This document shows, in pieces, positions 33,866 to 44,629 of a stretch of 64,000 bases of DNA. The position numbers and the translations under genes were made by a program. Source of the DNA: Puccinia triticina (lineage: Eukaryota > Basidiomycota > Pucciniomycetes > Pucciniales > Pucciniaceae); assembly GCF_026914185.1 (NCBI RefSeq), contig NC_070574.1, positions 682,001 through 746,000 of the forward strand, in the 5' to 3' direction. Numbering within the stretch: the stretch's first letter is position 1; each line of letters starts with the position of its first letter. The notes under the pieces were generated by a model that had not been told where the DNA came from, searched no databases, and saw nothing but the letters and a program-made list of their open reading frames with translations.

Positions 33866-34490
33866 CCTTATCTCTCCCACTGCTTCCTCCCTTCTCCACT
33901 CGGTCCTCCGCTGTCCTCGTTCATTACAAAAACTGCGCCTGGGATTTGTGATCCCGGTGGTGAATAAACTGGTCAACACATGTTCAATCATCATTAAATT
34001 TGTTTTTTACTGCCGTCTAACTGAAAATGATCTATTGTCCTCAACAATTAATTAATTTAGAATTTTGTTATACCAATCCTCAAACACTTGCGTTCACTGA
34101 TTTGTTGAAAATCAATAAAAAAATCAACCCGCCTTCCGTAGAATGAATGGATCAAGTGGACAATTGAGCTATGTCCCCCATCCTTTGCAAAATCAATTCA
34201 TTGATCCGTAGGTGGTGCTTGCATTGTGACCTGATTGAGATGAAGATGAGTGTGGGCTGTGCTCAATGTTTGTACAACTTTGAGTTTGAAGAAGCAAGTG
34301 GTGATAAGGAAAGGCTTGACATAATTTTTAATGACAGCAAACCATATAACTTTTTACATAAATACACAAACAACATGGGGAAAACTTCTTTATTGATTGT
34401 GGAGATTGCAGAATTGATTCTGGGTTTCCCAGTGGTTTTGGCAATTATATACTGTTGCAGCAACACAACTATTTTTCTTGAGACCCCGCA
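33866..34490 (+). other. Helitron 3' interior: 3'-UTR-like sequence and short ORF
   Basis: The sequence after the PUF stop becomes A/T-rich at about 33960, as a 3' UTR would. A 114-codon ORF (34171-34515) starts MSPILCKINS, ends on the terminal CTAG and has no recognised motif. It is probably chance. Confidence 0.4.
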
Positions 34491-34515
34491 GCGGCGCAGC
34501 CGCCTTGGCCTCTAG
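34491..34515 (+). repeat. Helitron 3' terminal hairpin and CTAG
   Basis: A 5-bp GC stem with loop GCA, an 8-base spacer, then CTAG. In rolling-circle transposition this structure is thought to act as a terminator of strand transfer. Confidence 0.9.
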
Positions 34516-37500
34516 TGAGTCTCTCAATTTCTTAGGGCCAGTGAGGTTAGTAAAGTTAAATGTAGAAATAAGAACTTCTTCTCCAACTTTAAACTGGTGA
34601 GGTTTATGAGTCTTATCCCATCTAGTCTTATTGTATTCAAAAGATTTTTTAATACATTCTGCGGCGTAGTTAGCTGTCTTAGTCATCATTTGATGGAAGT
34701 CTGCTGCATTAGGATGTATTGTCACAGATTTAGATAAAACTAAGTCTTTGGGGAACCATGGAATCCATCCTCTTTCCAATTCAAAAGGTGTAATATTTGT
34801 AGAGCTATGTTTGCTGGAATTGTAGGCAAACTCAAGGGCTGGTAAGAGTGAGCACCAATCATGAGTATAATTATCTTTGTCCTTAAATTCCAATCCATAG
34901 GCACAATATCTTCTGATAATGTCTTCAAGAGTCTGAATCATCCTTTCAGCTAATCCATCAGTCTGTGGGTGGTAAGCTGTGGAGAACTTTAATTGTGTAC
35001 CACATAAATCATAAAGTCCTCTCCAGAATTCTGACGTAAATTTAGGATCTCTGTCTGTGATAATGTATCTTGGGCATCCTACATCAGCAATTATCTTTTG
35101 CCAAAACAACATAGCTATATCAAAAGCTGTATTCTCTTTATGACATGGAAGGAATTTGGTTCTTTTGGAAAATCTGTCTACTATTACTAGGACTGAATTA
35201 TAGTTATCTTGTGCTGCAGGTGGTAATCCTGTAACAAAGTCCATGTTAATGACAGACCATCTTTCAGTAGGTTCTTCAATTTCCTGTAATAGTCCATATC
35301 TCTTTCCTGTAGCTTTGTTGGCTTTTTGGCACCTTTCACAAGATTCACAGTAGTCTTTAGTTTCATTCTTAAAGTTTGGCCACCATGCAATGTGCTTTAC
35401 TCTCTCTGTAGTGCGCTCTACAGAGAAATGTCCAGCAGTGATATTATCATGGCATTCTCTAAGGAACAAATTGATATGTTCTCTTTGCACTAAGACTACT
35501 ACACTAGTATGTTTGGTTCTATGGTAAAGTAATCCTTCAAGAAGAGAAAATCTGTCTTCTTTGAATGCTGTAGCCCAGGGTTCTTCTAATGAGTTAATTA
35601 AATCCATGTTCTTATACTTACTCTGTAGGATTTCTCTAATGGTACAAGTATTCTTATTAGTATCATAAGATTTTCTGATTTCATCCCAGAATTCTTCTTC
35701 CATTTCACATACATGTAATCCAAGGATATCATAATTTTCTGAAGGGGCATCATATGCAGGATTATCTTCATTATTATCAAGGGGAAATAAAGCCATGATT
35801 TTTGCAGCAACTTCTCCGTCCCACGCTGGGTTCTCTGGTAAATTGTCTAAAGACCATCTGCTAAGACCATCTGCATTTTTATGGATATTTCCAGCTCTGT
35901 GGATAATGGTCATGCTTCCTCTCCAGATTTGAATAGCAATTTGCCATCTAAGCATATGTCTATTGGGAGTTTTCATACCTAAGAGACTTTTAAGGGCTAT
36001 ACAGTCAGTAATGACTTCAAAGTCACATCCATCCAAGTAGTAATATAATTTTTCAAGTGCCCATACTAGACAAAGACATTCTAGCTGGCTAGCTCCACAT
36101 CTTTTTTCACTGTCTTTCAAGGTGCGTGAAATGTAGCATATAACTCCTTCTCTGGGGACTTCAAAATCCTGTATTTGATGTAATGCAGCGCCTAAAACTT
36201 CCATGCTGGCATCTACATATAATCTGTAAGGTTTATGGGGATCAGGCATGAACAGTATTGGTGCTGATGTAAGTTTTTCTCTCATTACATTAAAAGCTTC
36301 CACTCTAGTAGTTTTCATCTCAAATGCAGTGTTGGGACTACTGAGTTGATAAAGTGGGCCACTTATTTTTGCAAAATCCTTAATGTGTTGTCTATAGTAA
36401 ATTGCAAAACCTAAGAATGACTGTACTTCTTTCAGGTTAGTTGGCATAGGTTTGCGCAAAACAGCTGCTACTTTATTCATGTCTATAGCTATACTGAGTC
36501 CTGATACTATATGTCCTAGAGCTTTAAGTTCTTGAAATCCAAATTGGCATTTGCTCATTGATATCTTCATATTCATTTTAATTACTCTTTCTAAGACTAT
36601 TGTTAACTTCTTGAGGTGTTCTTCCCAGTCTTGGCTGAATATGATAATGTCATCAATGTAGATTATAAGCCATCCTTCACGTAACTCTCTGTGGAATTCA
36701 GTATCCATCATTCTCTGGAAGTGGGATGGTGCATTCTTAATTCCAAAGGGCATCCTGAGATATTCATAAATACCCATATGTAATATAATGCGTAACAAAT
36801 GTCTACTGTTTTCATGAATTACATTTTGATGGAATCCTTTAAGTACATCCATGCATGTAATAAATTTAGCATTCTTGAGTTGCGTGATTGCTTCACTAAT
36901 CTTGGGCATAGGATATCTATCAGGAATGGTGTATGTGTTGAGGGCTCTAAAATCACCAACCATCCTGGACTTATCATTATGCCACGCAATGATTACAGGT
37001 GTTGTAACTTCCACATTCTCATTTGCGCCAACTTTGCGCAGAACTTTCATTCTAACTAATTCATTTACATGTTGTTGTAAGGCTTCTCTGCTCCTAGGGG
37101 ATGCTGGGTAGGAGGCTTTCCTTAAAGCTGGTGGATAAGGTCTGGAAGTATTAAGATTAATTCTTACTTCATGTCCTTTAATACATCCAAAGGGTTCATC
37201 AGCGGTAGCAAAGGCCAATTTATGTTTATGCAGTAATGAAACTAATTTATCTGTTTGTTCTGGTGTCAGATCTGGTGAAATTCTGGCTTCAGATATGGTG
37301 TTAGAGAATTTTGAGGCTTCCACAGCATTACATTCCAGTTGCTCTAATGTAAATTTTTCCATAATTCCTAGTCCAAATTTAGTCAAGAGATCTCCATTAA
37401 TTGTAAAGTATCTGCCATTACTGTTAAACACATCAATGCCATAATTAATAATGTAATCATTACCAAGGATAATGTATTTCATCTTGAAATCTGCCATTAC

Positions 37501-38900
37501 TACTAGTTCAACTGTAATTTGTACACTAGATCTTGTGTGAGGGAAAATAATATCTAGAGTAATGATACCTAGTGGGGACAATTTGCTATTACAGCTGTAG
37601 AATTTCTCCTTCTTGACTGGGGATAGTTTGGTCTTCCAGTCAGGCATAATAGTGTCTAATAATTTGGGGCTAATTATTGAACAGAATGCTCTGCCATCAA
37701 TGAGACATTTGAGTTTAAACTTGTTACATAGTATATTAGTAGTGTTGGTTCCTCCTGTAGTGTGCATATTACCTACTTGGTCAGGTTTGACTACTGGTAA
37801 CTTTCTAATATTATGTGGGGCTTTATCCTCTGGGATCTTGGAAATATTAGATATGAGCCTGTCTGCTTTACATGTAATGGCGTGATTAGAATTACTTGCT
37901 GATTCATCATCTGAGTCATCAGAATCACTAGGAAGGGATTCTCCTGAGGAGATGCTAATAGTGTCACATGGTAATTGGTTATCTTCACTCTGAATCACTG
38001 ATATCTTCTTGCTGATCTTCTTGGGACATTTGGTAGACTTATGCCCAGTCTTACCACATTCATAGCATGTAATTTCTTTAGGAGCTGCTGGTTCTTTGGT
38101 CTCAGGTTTCTTATCTTTGTAATTGTCTCTTCTGTTTGTTTTGCTTCTAGCCTTGTCTTTCTTGCAAACATTCACTATACTTTCAAGTTGGTTAATGAAT
38201 TCTGAAGTGTCATCATTAGTTCTGATAGCTAGGCGCATTTTGTACTCAGTTTTGGGGTCAAGTTGAGACAATAATTTATCATTGATAGACTGGTTATCTA
38301 CGTGTCTTTCCACAGCTTGTATCCTGTTAACTTGGTTGGTAACCCATTCAGAAGGTTCAGTCTCACCATATACGTCAAATTTAGATCTTCTAAAGGGATC
38401 TCTGACTTTTCTTTTCCATTCAGGGGAGCTATATTTCTTAATGATTTCTGCTTTCCAGAAGGCCCAATCTTTTGGTCCTTGAACTTCTTTCTTTCTATTG
38501 TTGTACCATATGTTTGCTGGTCCTGTGAATAATGAATTAAGTTTGGAACAAATGATCTGATCTGGTGCATTTGTATCATCCTGTAAGCTGTCAATCCATT
38601 CTATAAATTTGTAGTGGTCATATTCTCCTTTGCCAGAAAATGTGGCCCATTCACTTATTTTGGGTAAATTGGCTAATACTAATTTATGAATGGCTTTATC
38701 CTCTTCATTTGTTGGAAAATTACGTGGAGTAGAAGATGTTGATCTTCTGTTGGGAGCTGGTGGTGGAATATCTATGTCACTACCATCTGAATCTGAATTC
38801 TCTGCTTTGTGATCATGTGGAAAGTTCACATTAGGTGTTCTGTCAGATTTGACTCTTGTTGAACTGCTGCTGGCCTGCATATGAGGTGGAGTATCTTTAT

Positions 38901-40184
38901 TCATGCTCCTCTCACCTGGGGATTAGGTGATGAGTGTCCAATATTGTTAATAGAATTTATTACTTGTAAAATTATAGTTTCCAATTTATCTTGTTTTGAT
39001 GCTGTATCCGTGGTTTGTTTCTCAAACCTGTTTACTACATCTTCAAATGTGGTAAATTGTGATGTAATTTTATCTTTAGTATCATTCTGCAAGGTTCTGA
39101 AGCGTGATTCTAACAGATTCAATTTCTGTGGTATCTCTTGGTTGGTATTTTCTTGGTCTTCAACCAGTTCTTCAGTTCTAGCCAGGGATCTAGTAACTTG
39201 GGTACTCAATATCTCAAGAGCAGAGGGCGCTTCATCAAGCTTCTTATCCATACTCTCCAATTTATTCAAGATGACAGTGAAGGCATCATCTTCTGAATTT
39301 ACCTGCTCATCTACACGCTGTGTAACTTTGTGGCACAATTTCTTAAGATCTGAAGACAATTCTCTGTTACTTTGCGTAATTCTTTCTACAACAAGGTTAA
39401 GGTTTTCTGTGTACACATGTAGAGCAGTTCTGAATGGAGTATCTGGATTGTTAACAACATTTGGACTATCTGGGACATTTGATGTGTGTTCAGAACCAGA
39501 ATTACTATTGCTACTAAAGAAATTGGAGCTATTTAAGGATCTAGGTCCATCTGACACTCTTGGCGGGCTATTTTGCCTTGCTCCAGATGTTGATAAGTGC
39601 CTTGGAGGGATCTGCCCAGGCGTATCATTTCTTCGTAGATTTGACTGCGCCATTGTTGATTGCGGCCAGTATTCCGCGGGTGTCTGGAATTCACATTTCT
39701 CCCCCTGCGTGACTGGGGTCTTGAAGCTGGTCTGCGGCGCGGCGGGCTTCTTAATGGAGAGTGGTTTCGTCTGCGGGACGGCTGGTGGATTAGGAGGGAT
39801 TCTGAGCTGATCTCCATTGGGTTCCAATCCTTTGTCCTCTTCAAGGTGGATGTTAATCATTTGAGATCTATCATCGCCTGGAAATCCGCCCGGCAATACT
39901 TGAGGTGCGCTATTATTGCCGCGTGGCTGCTGCGGTTGCGCACGTCCTTGAGCCACGTCTTGTAGCCTTTCATCCTGTAATAGTAGCGCTCGAACTTCTC
40001 TTCCGTCGAGACTGTTAGGAGAAGATAGATTCTTAGTTTTTCCTTTCTTTGTAGCGTATATAATTTTATCTGCTACAGGTTGTTTAGCAGGCAGAAGAAC
40101 TGACGCAGGTGGAAATCCTCTGCCTGGGTCTGATGAGCGGGTTCTTCCGTTATAACCTCGAGTTCTGAGAGAAGGAGGAGACAT
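38901..40184 (-). CDS. Gypsy ORF1, coiled-coil protein upstream of Gag-Pol
   Basis: This is a 427-residue intact frame. Residues 1-210 are basic and Pro/Asn/Ser-rich. Residues from about 250 to 410 show regular spacing of L/I/V with many E, K, Q and N (for example LKKLCHKVTQRVDEQV and LNLLESRFRTLQNDTK), as in a long coiled coil. There is no zinc knuckle or catalytic motif. Its TGA overlaps the ATG of Gag-Pol as ATGA, the layout used for termination-reinitiation or -1 slippage. Gag with its CCHC knuckle is in the next ORF, so this is an additional protein. An oligomerising or RNA-chaperone role is possible but unproven. Confidence 0.75.
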   Translation of the reverse strand: MSPPSLRTRGYNGRTRSSDPGRGFPPASVLLPAKQPVADKIIYATKKGKTKNLSSPNSLDGREVRALLLQDERLQDVAQGRAQPQQPRGNNSAPQVLPGGFPGDDRSQMINIHLEEDKGLEPNGDQLRIPPNPPAVPQTKPLSIKKPAAPQTSFKTPVTQGEKCEFQTPAEYWPQSTMAQSNLRRNDTPGQIPPRHLSTSGARQNSPPRVSDGPRSLNSSNFFSSNSNSGSEHTSNVPDSPNVVNNPDTPFRTALHVYTENLNLVVERITQSNRELSSDLKKLCHKVTQRVDEQVNSEDDAFTVILNKLESMDKKLDEAPSALEILSTQVTRSLARTEELVEDQENTNQEIPQKLNLLESRFRTLQNDTKDKITSQFTTFEDVVNRFEKQTTDTASKQDKLETIILQVINSINNIGHSSPNPQVRGA

Positions 40185-42002
40185 AATAGAATATTTTTGT
40201 TTCAGTAGGTATTTTTTTTTGTTTGTATCTGAGGTCTTATTTAAGGTATAAATGTACCTGAAGATTTATCAGAAACAGCTGGGGAATCTGCGCGCTGATT
40301 AGTATCAGTGGTGTCCTCTCTAGCTTCACGGGGTTGCGTGTTTTTGTCCGTAACTCCAAGGGATTGAAGTTCTGGGGTGAGGGTGTCAACGTTGGTGGAC
40401 ACTGTACACAATCAAAAACACGGAAATATTAGTATTAAAAAATACCAATCTGACGGGAAAAGGGCAAGGAAAAAGATGTACTTTTCAGATTTGGGATATT
40501 CTGAGTACGTTTAAAGTTATAGTGATTTTGCCGGAAAATCAGTGTAGGAATTTTTTCCTGTCGATGGAAAGGCTTGAATTTTTGTTGGATGAAAGCTAAG
40601 AAGGCGGCGCAGAAGTGTATCAACTTGGTTTGTTGATTGCTCAAACGGCGCGGAGTAGAGGTCCTTTTAAACTCTTGGAACAGCGGTTCTACAAGAGGGG
40701 GGAAAGTATTGATGCGCTTGTACAGCGCTTTTGTGATCTGTAGGCTAGGTATGTCACTTCTAGTCTGATCCGCTAGGCTCGCGCGGTTCGATCGGCGGTC
40801 TAAGATCGTCTGTAGCTTCTCTGGATCAGGAGCTACAGGTATTACAGTGATCCTGCTCGAGGGTTGCGGCTCGAGGAGGGTATGTACGGTAGGTATGCGC
40901 CTGTACGCGATCTCTAATTGAGTTGGTTGGAGTGCGTCAAGCGTGTAAATCCCTGTAGATCCTTGCAGATCCGGGGTAATACAGTAGTACAGTGTAATTG
41001 AACTGTAATTAAGTTATGTAGATCCTGTATACACAGGATGCGCACGGTGTATGTAGTACCACTTAGTCCCGCGACCTAATGCGCTTTCGAGTGGGAATGC
41101 AGTACAAATGCTTTCCTGCCGTAGGTATGGTGGAGTTTGGAGTCTCACGAAAAAAACCTAGTAGTGTAAATTGACCCTTGCGGTTCGATTGGTCTACTCA
41201 GAATTTTTGTATCTCTCCTCCTTTTGGGGGGAACAAGCGTTCCGGTGTGTTTTCCGCAAAGGAAATGAATGAAATTCACTGGAATTTCACTGTGTAGAGT
41301 CAACCAAATGTGTATGATTCAATTTCTATGGGTTTTGTCGAAATAAAGACAATTTTTTCCAGTACAAAATAGAGAGATAGTAGACAATAGGATGATTTTT
41401 TATGGATTTTTCCGGTTTTTATAGAAGGAAACAGGGTGAAAAGTCTAGGAAAAATGATGAGAATTTAATGGAGAATCTAAGAAACAATCACGGGGAATCT
41501 ATTCAATGACTTGTCTTCTTCTTCTACGCGGTGGTGACGGAGGAGGACCGTCAGAAGTGAAGGGGGGATGTCAGCTTGCTAGTATATTCAACATACCTTT
41601 CACAAGTTAGCTTTGAATTTACTACAGACTGCAATAGTTATCTTTAATTAAAACTATTTTTCACAAACATTTCACATTCATTTTCATTATTAACATATCT
41701 CATGCTTGTAGTAGAGTTACTTCATCACCTTCTAGTTATAAGCTGTACTTCTTAATTTCTACCCTCCTCAGAAATTCAAGAAGAGACAATATTTCACCAA
41801 AAATTACATACCTCTTCATCTTAAGATAAATCACCACATCACTTTCTAAGATTGCCGTTCTCATCAAATCACCATATCACTGTTCAGAACATTGGCCTTG
41901 AACTTCTCACATTCATCATCTGTTGGGTGTAAGTTCCATTGGATCAAACCCATCTACGACTAGGAGCATCGGGACGACCGGTATAAATTCTATCGAGTGG
42001 AC

Positions 42003-42392
42003 TCAATCCAACCCGGAGCAGCCCACAGCTGACAGGGGAAGCGTGGAGTCGGAGGTATGTTCTGTATAAGAGCAGTATTCCTCGTCAAATGGAGGATGTT
42101 CAGACTCTAAAGAGGTAAGTCGAGGTTTTCTAACAAGTTTAGTATGTTCCTCTTCTAAAAATTCTGACTCCTCAGTAGTATGAATAAGTATACCGTCAGG
42201 ATGATAGATACAATTTATCCAAAGTGTACTGTAAGTTGTCCAGGTACAGGTGTAAAAACGGTCCTCTCCAATCAGCGTGTGGATTTTTCTGACGTGTTCT
42301 AGGACTTCAAGGTTATTTGGATCTTCCTTTGTGTATTTCTGTAATTTCAGGAGGTTGGAGTTGGGTTTGAAATCACAGACAATGGTAGGCAT
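42003..42392 (-). CDS. Small ORF near the Gypsy 5' end, function unknown
   Basis: It encodes 129 residues beginning MPTIVCDFKPNSNLLKLQ. It starts about 115 bp inside the 5' LTR. Composition is ordinary, with an acidic C-terminal half (EESEFLEEEHTK), and no motif or signal peptide is evident. It is the first ORF a full-length transcript would offer to ribosomes. It could be an accessory protein, or chance. Confidence 0.4.
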   Translation of the reverse strand: MPTIVCDFKPNSNLLKLQKYTKEDPNNLEVLEHVRKIHTLIGEDRFYTCTWTTYSTLWINCIYHPDGILIHTTEESEFLEEEHTKLVRKPRLTSLESEHPPFDEEYCSYTEHTSDSTLPLSAVGCSGLD

Positions 42393-42492
42393 TTGTCTTT
42401 TAACAAGACATTTTGGCGTAAAAAATGGTAAGGAAAGAGGTATGTTAGTATGATTATCACTGTTTGGGAGTGAGAATCACGGATAAATAATA

Positions 42493-42505
42493 GGCCAGAC
42501 CCCCA
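42493..42505 (-). promoter_or_regulatory. Gypsy primer-binding site
   Basis: On the minus strand TGGGGGTCTGGCC begins two bases after the 5' LTR. The leading TGG fits a tRNA CCA end, unlike the half-tRNA sites of the Copia elements. The tRNA is not identified. Confidence 0.6.
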
Positions 42506-42507
42506 AT

Positions 42508-43460
42508 TGTCAGCCTGTATGTAACTAACCGTGTCTGAGAGGGTTGTTACTATCAAGATGATGGAGTAAGATGCCAAGGATGAGCCAATGGGTTCGTGGT
42601 AAGACCTGTAAAAGGTTTCACTCTATCAGTAATCTTGACTGAGAGGCTTGCTCAATTAAGGCGCATCCAGATCAACACAGGGTGTTAATAGGCATCCAAG
42701 GAATAACTCAACTTGGGTTTGTGGTTTTACCTACAGAAAGCTAAGGGTAATCAAGAGTTGAGAGTATTCCTGAATTGAATGATGGGTGAGAATGAAGGCA
42801 CTGTTTAACTATGTATGTGTTAAACCTTGCTGTAATAATATTCTGAGGGATAAACAGTCCTGGAGGGCGTGTTTATATAGAGGGGGAATGAGCAGGAGGG
42901 AATATGAGGCGCTTGGAGGCGCTCCAGGACCAGGGGGGAACTGGAAGCGCTCAAGGGAAGCAGATCCTCATGAGGATCAACATTGGAAATGATCAGGGCA
43001 GTGTAATGATCAGTACTGATCCTAGATCAGTAGCTGTGCACACTAACTGATCATAACCAATCAGTGATTCCATTCAGTGCTCTTTGAATTGGATTACATC
43101 ATGTATTGTTTATGTATTTATATCATAACCAATATGTCATTTAAATGGGAACTGAGGCGTAACAGGGGATAAATGAGTGATACCTGTCTTGGGGTGTTTC
43201 ACGTGTGCAGTAATATTACAATGTGTTGTAATCTTACTGTTTACACGTAATTAACTCTCATAACAACATTACATTATGGTAACTGTATTTAACTATGGTT
43301 ATATATAATGTAATGTATAACAAGAGTACATTCTTAAGCTTGTATCTAATGATATTCATATGTAATAAAAGGTGTAAAGGGAATGTACTTATATGAAATG
43401 TGAACAATTGCAGGTACTTGGTACGTGTAAGGTACTGTGACATGTACTCTGTGGCTGACA
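42508..43460 (-). repeat. Gypsy 5' LTR (right copy)
   Basis: It is 953 bp and has 10 extra bases near 42915 relative to the left copy, plus a handful of substitutions. Confidence 0.94.
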
Positions 43461-44629
43461 CGGGATCTTGTCCACGTCCTGGGAATTTTCCAGGAGTTAA
43501 CACTCAAAGTATCTACTGCAGGGATGTCTTGCCTGTCCAACATCGTCGTGTACATTGACCAAATCACAGAGCACTTGTCAACAGTTATCAGCAATATAAA
43601 ATACCCTCCGGCACTGAGGAACGCCTGCCGACATGGATTAAAGTTGACAAACAAATATTATAGCTTGACGGACTCTTCCCCGCTCTACAGGATCTCAATT
43701 TGTACATATTTCTCTCTCTCTTTTGTCTGTTGGTACTCTTGCTGACCAACTTCATTAACAGTGCTTCACCCGTCGTTTAAGGACGAGTACTTCAAACTGG
43801 CGAAATGGGAGCCTGGATGGATCGCCGAAGCAATACATCTGGCCCGAGACATGTGGTCATTGTTTTACAAGCCGCAGCTGCCTACTCCTCCTCTGACTGC
43901 CCCAACGCCCGCCTCAAAGGTAGGTATCACATTCAGATCAAACAGAAACCCAACATAACATACATCTAACGGATTTGTTTTGCATTTACATCCCATGACG
44001 AGTATGCTTGCCGGCCTAAGCGATGCTGCTGCGGCAAGAGGGGGCAACTGCTCAAACGACGCGCTTGATGTCTGGCTGTCCGGTGGCCTCGTACTCAATG
44101 GCAATGAGCCAGTGAATCCTTTGAAGTGGTGGATCACACAGAAGCGTTCGGGCAACATGCATGGTGGACTCGTGGACATGGCGCTGGATGTCTTAAGTTG
44201 TCCAGGCGAGTTAAATATTTGTGCGCTTCTTCCTTGTATTTCTGATTCTGATTCCTCTTTGACTTGATCCTGCAGCAACATCTGTTGATGTTGAGCGAGC
44301 TTTTAGCTTTGGCCGGGATTACGTTTCATCAAAGCAACACAGACTCAAGCCTGTCTCAATAAGCAGGGGGATGACCGTAGCCTTCTATTCAAAGAACAAG
44401 ATGATAAATGAGGGAGTCTTGGCCGCGTGGAAAGAGGGCATCAACAATGCCAAGAAGACCGAGAAGACATCTAAAAGTAAAAGAAAGGTGATTGTCTTGG
44501 ATGAAGATTGAAGATGCTTTCATTTTTTTTAAAATAAATATTTGACACAGCTGGATTACAAGTAGATAGGACTGATATTTTAAACAAGAATGTTACTACG
44601 AGTAAATTTAAGTAGTAAACTTATAGTTA

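Larger units (their letters stand above)
30150..34515 (+). mobile_element. Non-autonomous Helitron carrying host gene pieces
   Basis: It starts TCAAGGGTTCCCC after an A (30149) and ends CTAG (34512-34515) before a T (34516). A hairpin GCGGC-GCA-GCCGC (34491-34503) lies 8 bases before the CTAG, the classic Helitron 3' end. Insertion between A and T without target duplication also fits. Removing exactly 30150-34515 leaves the Gypsy integrase frame open (KKLRDS then SLFLCFSGFNKLGF). The 4.4-kb element encodes no Rep/helicase; it contains parts of two host genes. Confidence 0.93.
29742..38904 (-). pseudogene. Gypsy Gag-Pol with chromodomain, split by a Helitron
   Basis: The coding segments are 38904-34516 and 30149-29742; joined they give one open frame of 1,598 residues. 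Gag occupies about residues 80-250, with a CCHC knuckle at 280-293 (CYECGKTGHKSTKC). The protease site at 404-407 reads D-G-R-A rather than D-S/T-G-A. The RT has YIDD at about residue 748 and is followed by RNase H. Integrase has H-H-C-C, NMDFVTGLP, TDRDPKFTS and GLAERM. The C-terminus is a GPFVIKALHG block and a chromodomain (YLVRYSGSKEDEWL), which in chromoviruses directs integration to chromatin. The start codon overlaps the stop of the upstream ORF (ATGA). The only gross lesion is the Helitron; the protease change may be a second. Confidence 0.93.
40185..42507 (-). other. Gypsy 5' leader, 2.3 kb
   Basis: It lies between the primer-binding site and ORF1. It is A/T-rich with scattered stops on both strands. 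Apart from the ORF at 42003-42392 I see no gene, tRNA or repeat. Such a long leader is unusual for a Gypsy element. Confidence 0.6.
28767..43460 (-). mobile_element. Ty3/Gypsy chromovirus, 14.7 kb including a Helitron
   Basis: It is on the minus strand with LTRs 28767-29709 (943 bp) and 42508-43460 (953 bp), ends TGTCAGCC...GGCTGACA, and target duplication CGGGA (28762-28766, 43461-43465) in exon 9 of the hAT transposase. The order RT, RNase H, integrase, chromodomain defines a chromovirus. Without the 4,366-bp Helitron the element is about 10.3 kb, long for the group because of an extra ORF and a 2.3-kb leader. Confidence 0.95.
26624..44511 (+). pseudogene. hAT transposase, twelve exons, split by a Gypsy element
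   Basis: Exons by my reading: 26624-26816, 26882-27002, 27090-27246, 27300-27485, 27572-27793, 27874-28127, 28196-28379, 28444-28616, 28686-28766 continuing at 43466 to about 43698, 43762-43920, about 43990-44205, 44276-44511. The first eight join in frame. An N-terminal zinc-finger-like block reads CKLCGTKINRP..C..H. The catalytic core shows LGVDAWQSPNG, then GLVSENAKNN where hAT proteins usually have TDNA. The C-terminal hAT dimerisation block reads LDVWLSGG, NPLKWW, SVDVERAFSFGRD. The donor after SPLYR and the acceptor before TSMLAGL are not canonical, and the last intron is GC-AG (44206-44275). The gene is disrupted by the Gypsy and probably dead. Confidence 0.88.

Noticed and set aside
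40700..41050. tRNA genes in the Gypsy leader
   Set aside because: Short GATCC/GTAGATCC motifs suggested arms, but no cloverleaf with a T-loop consensus could be built.
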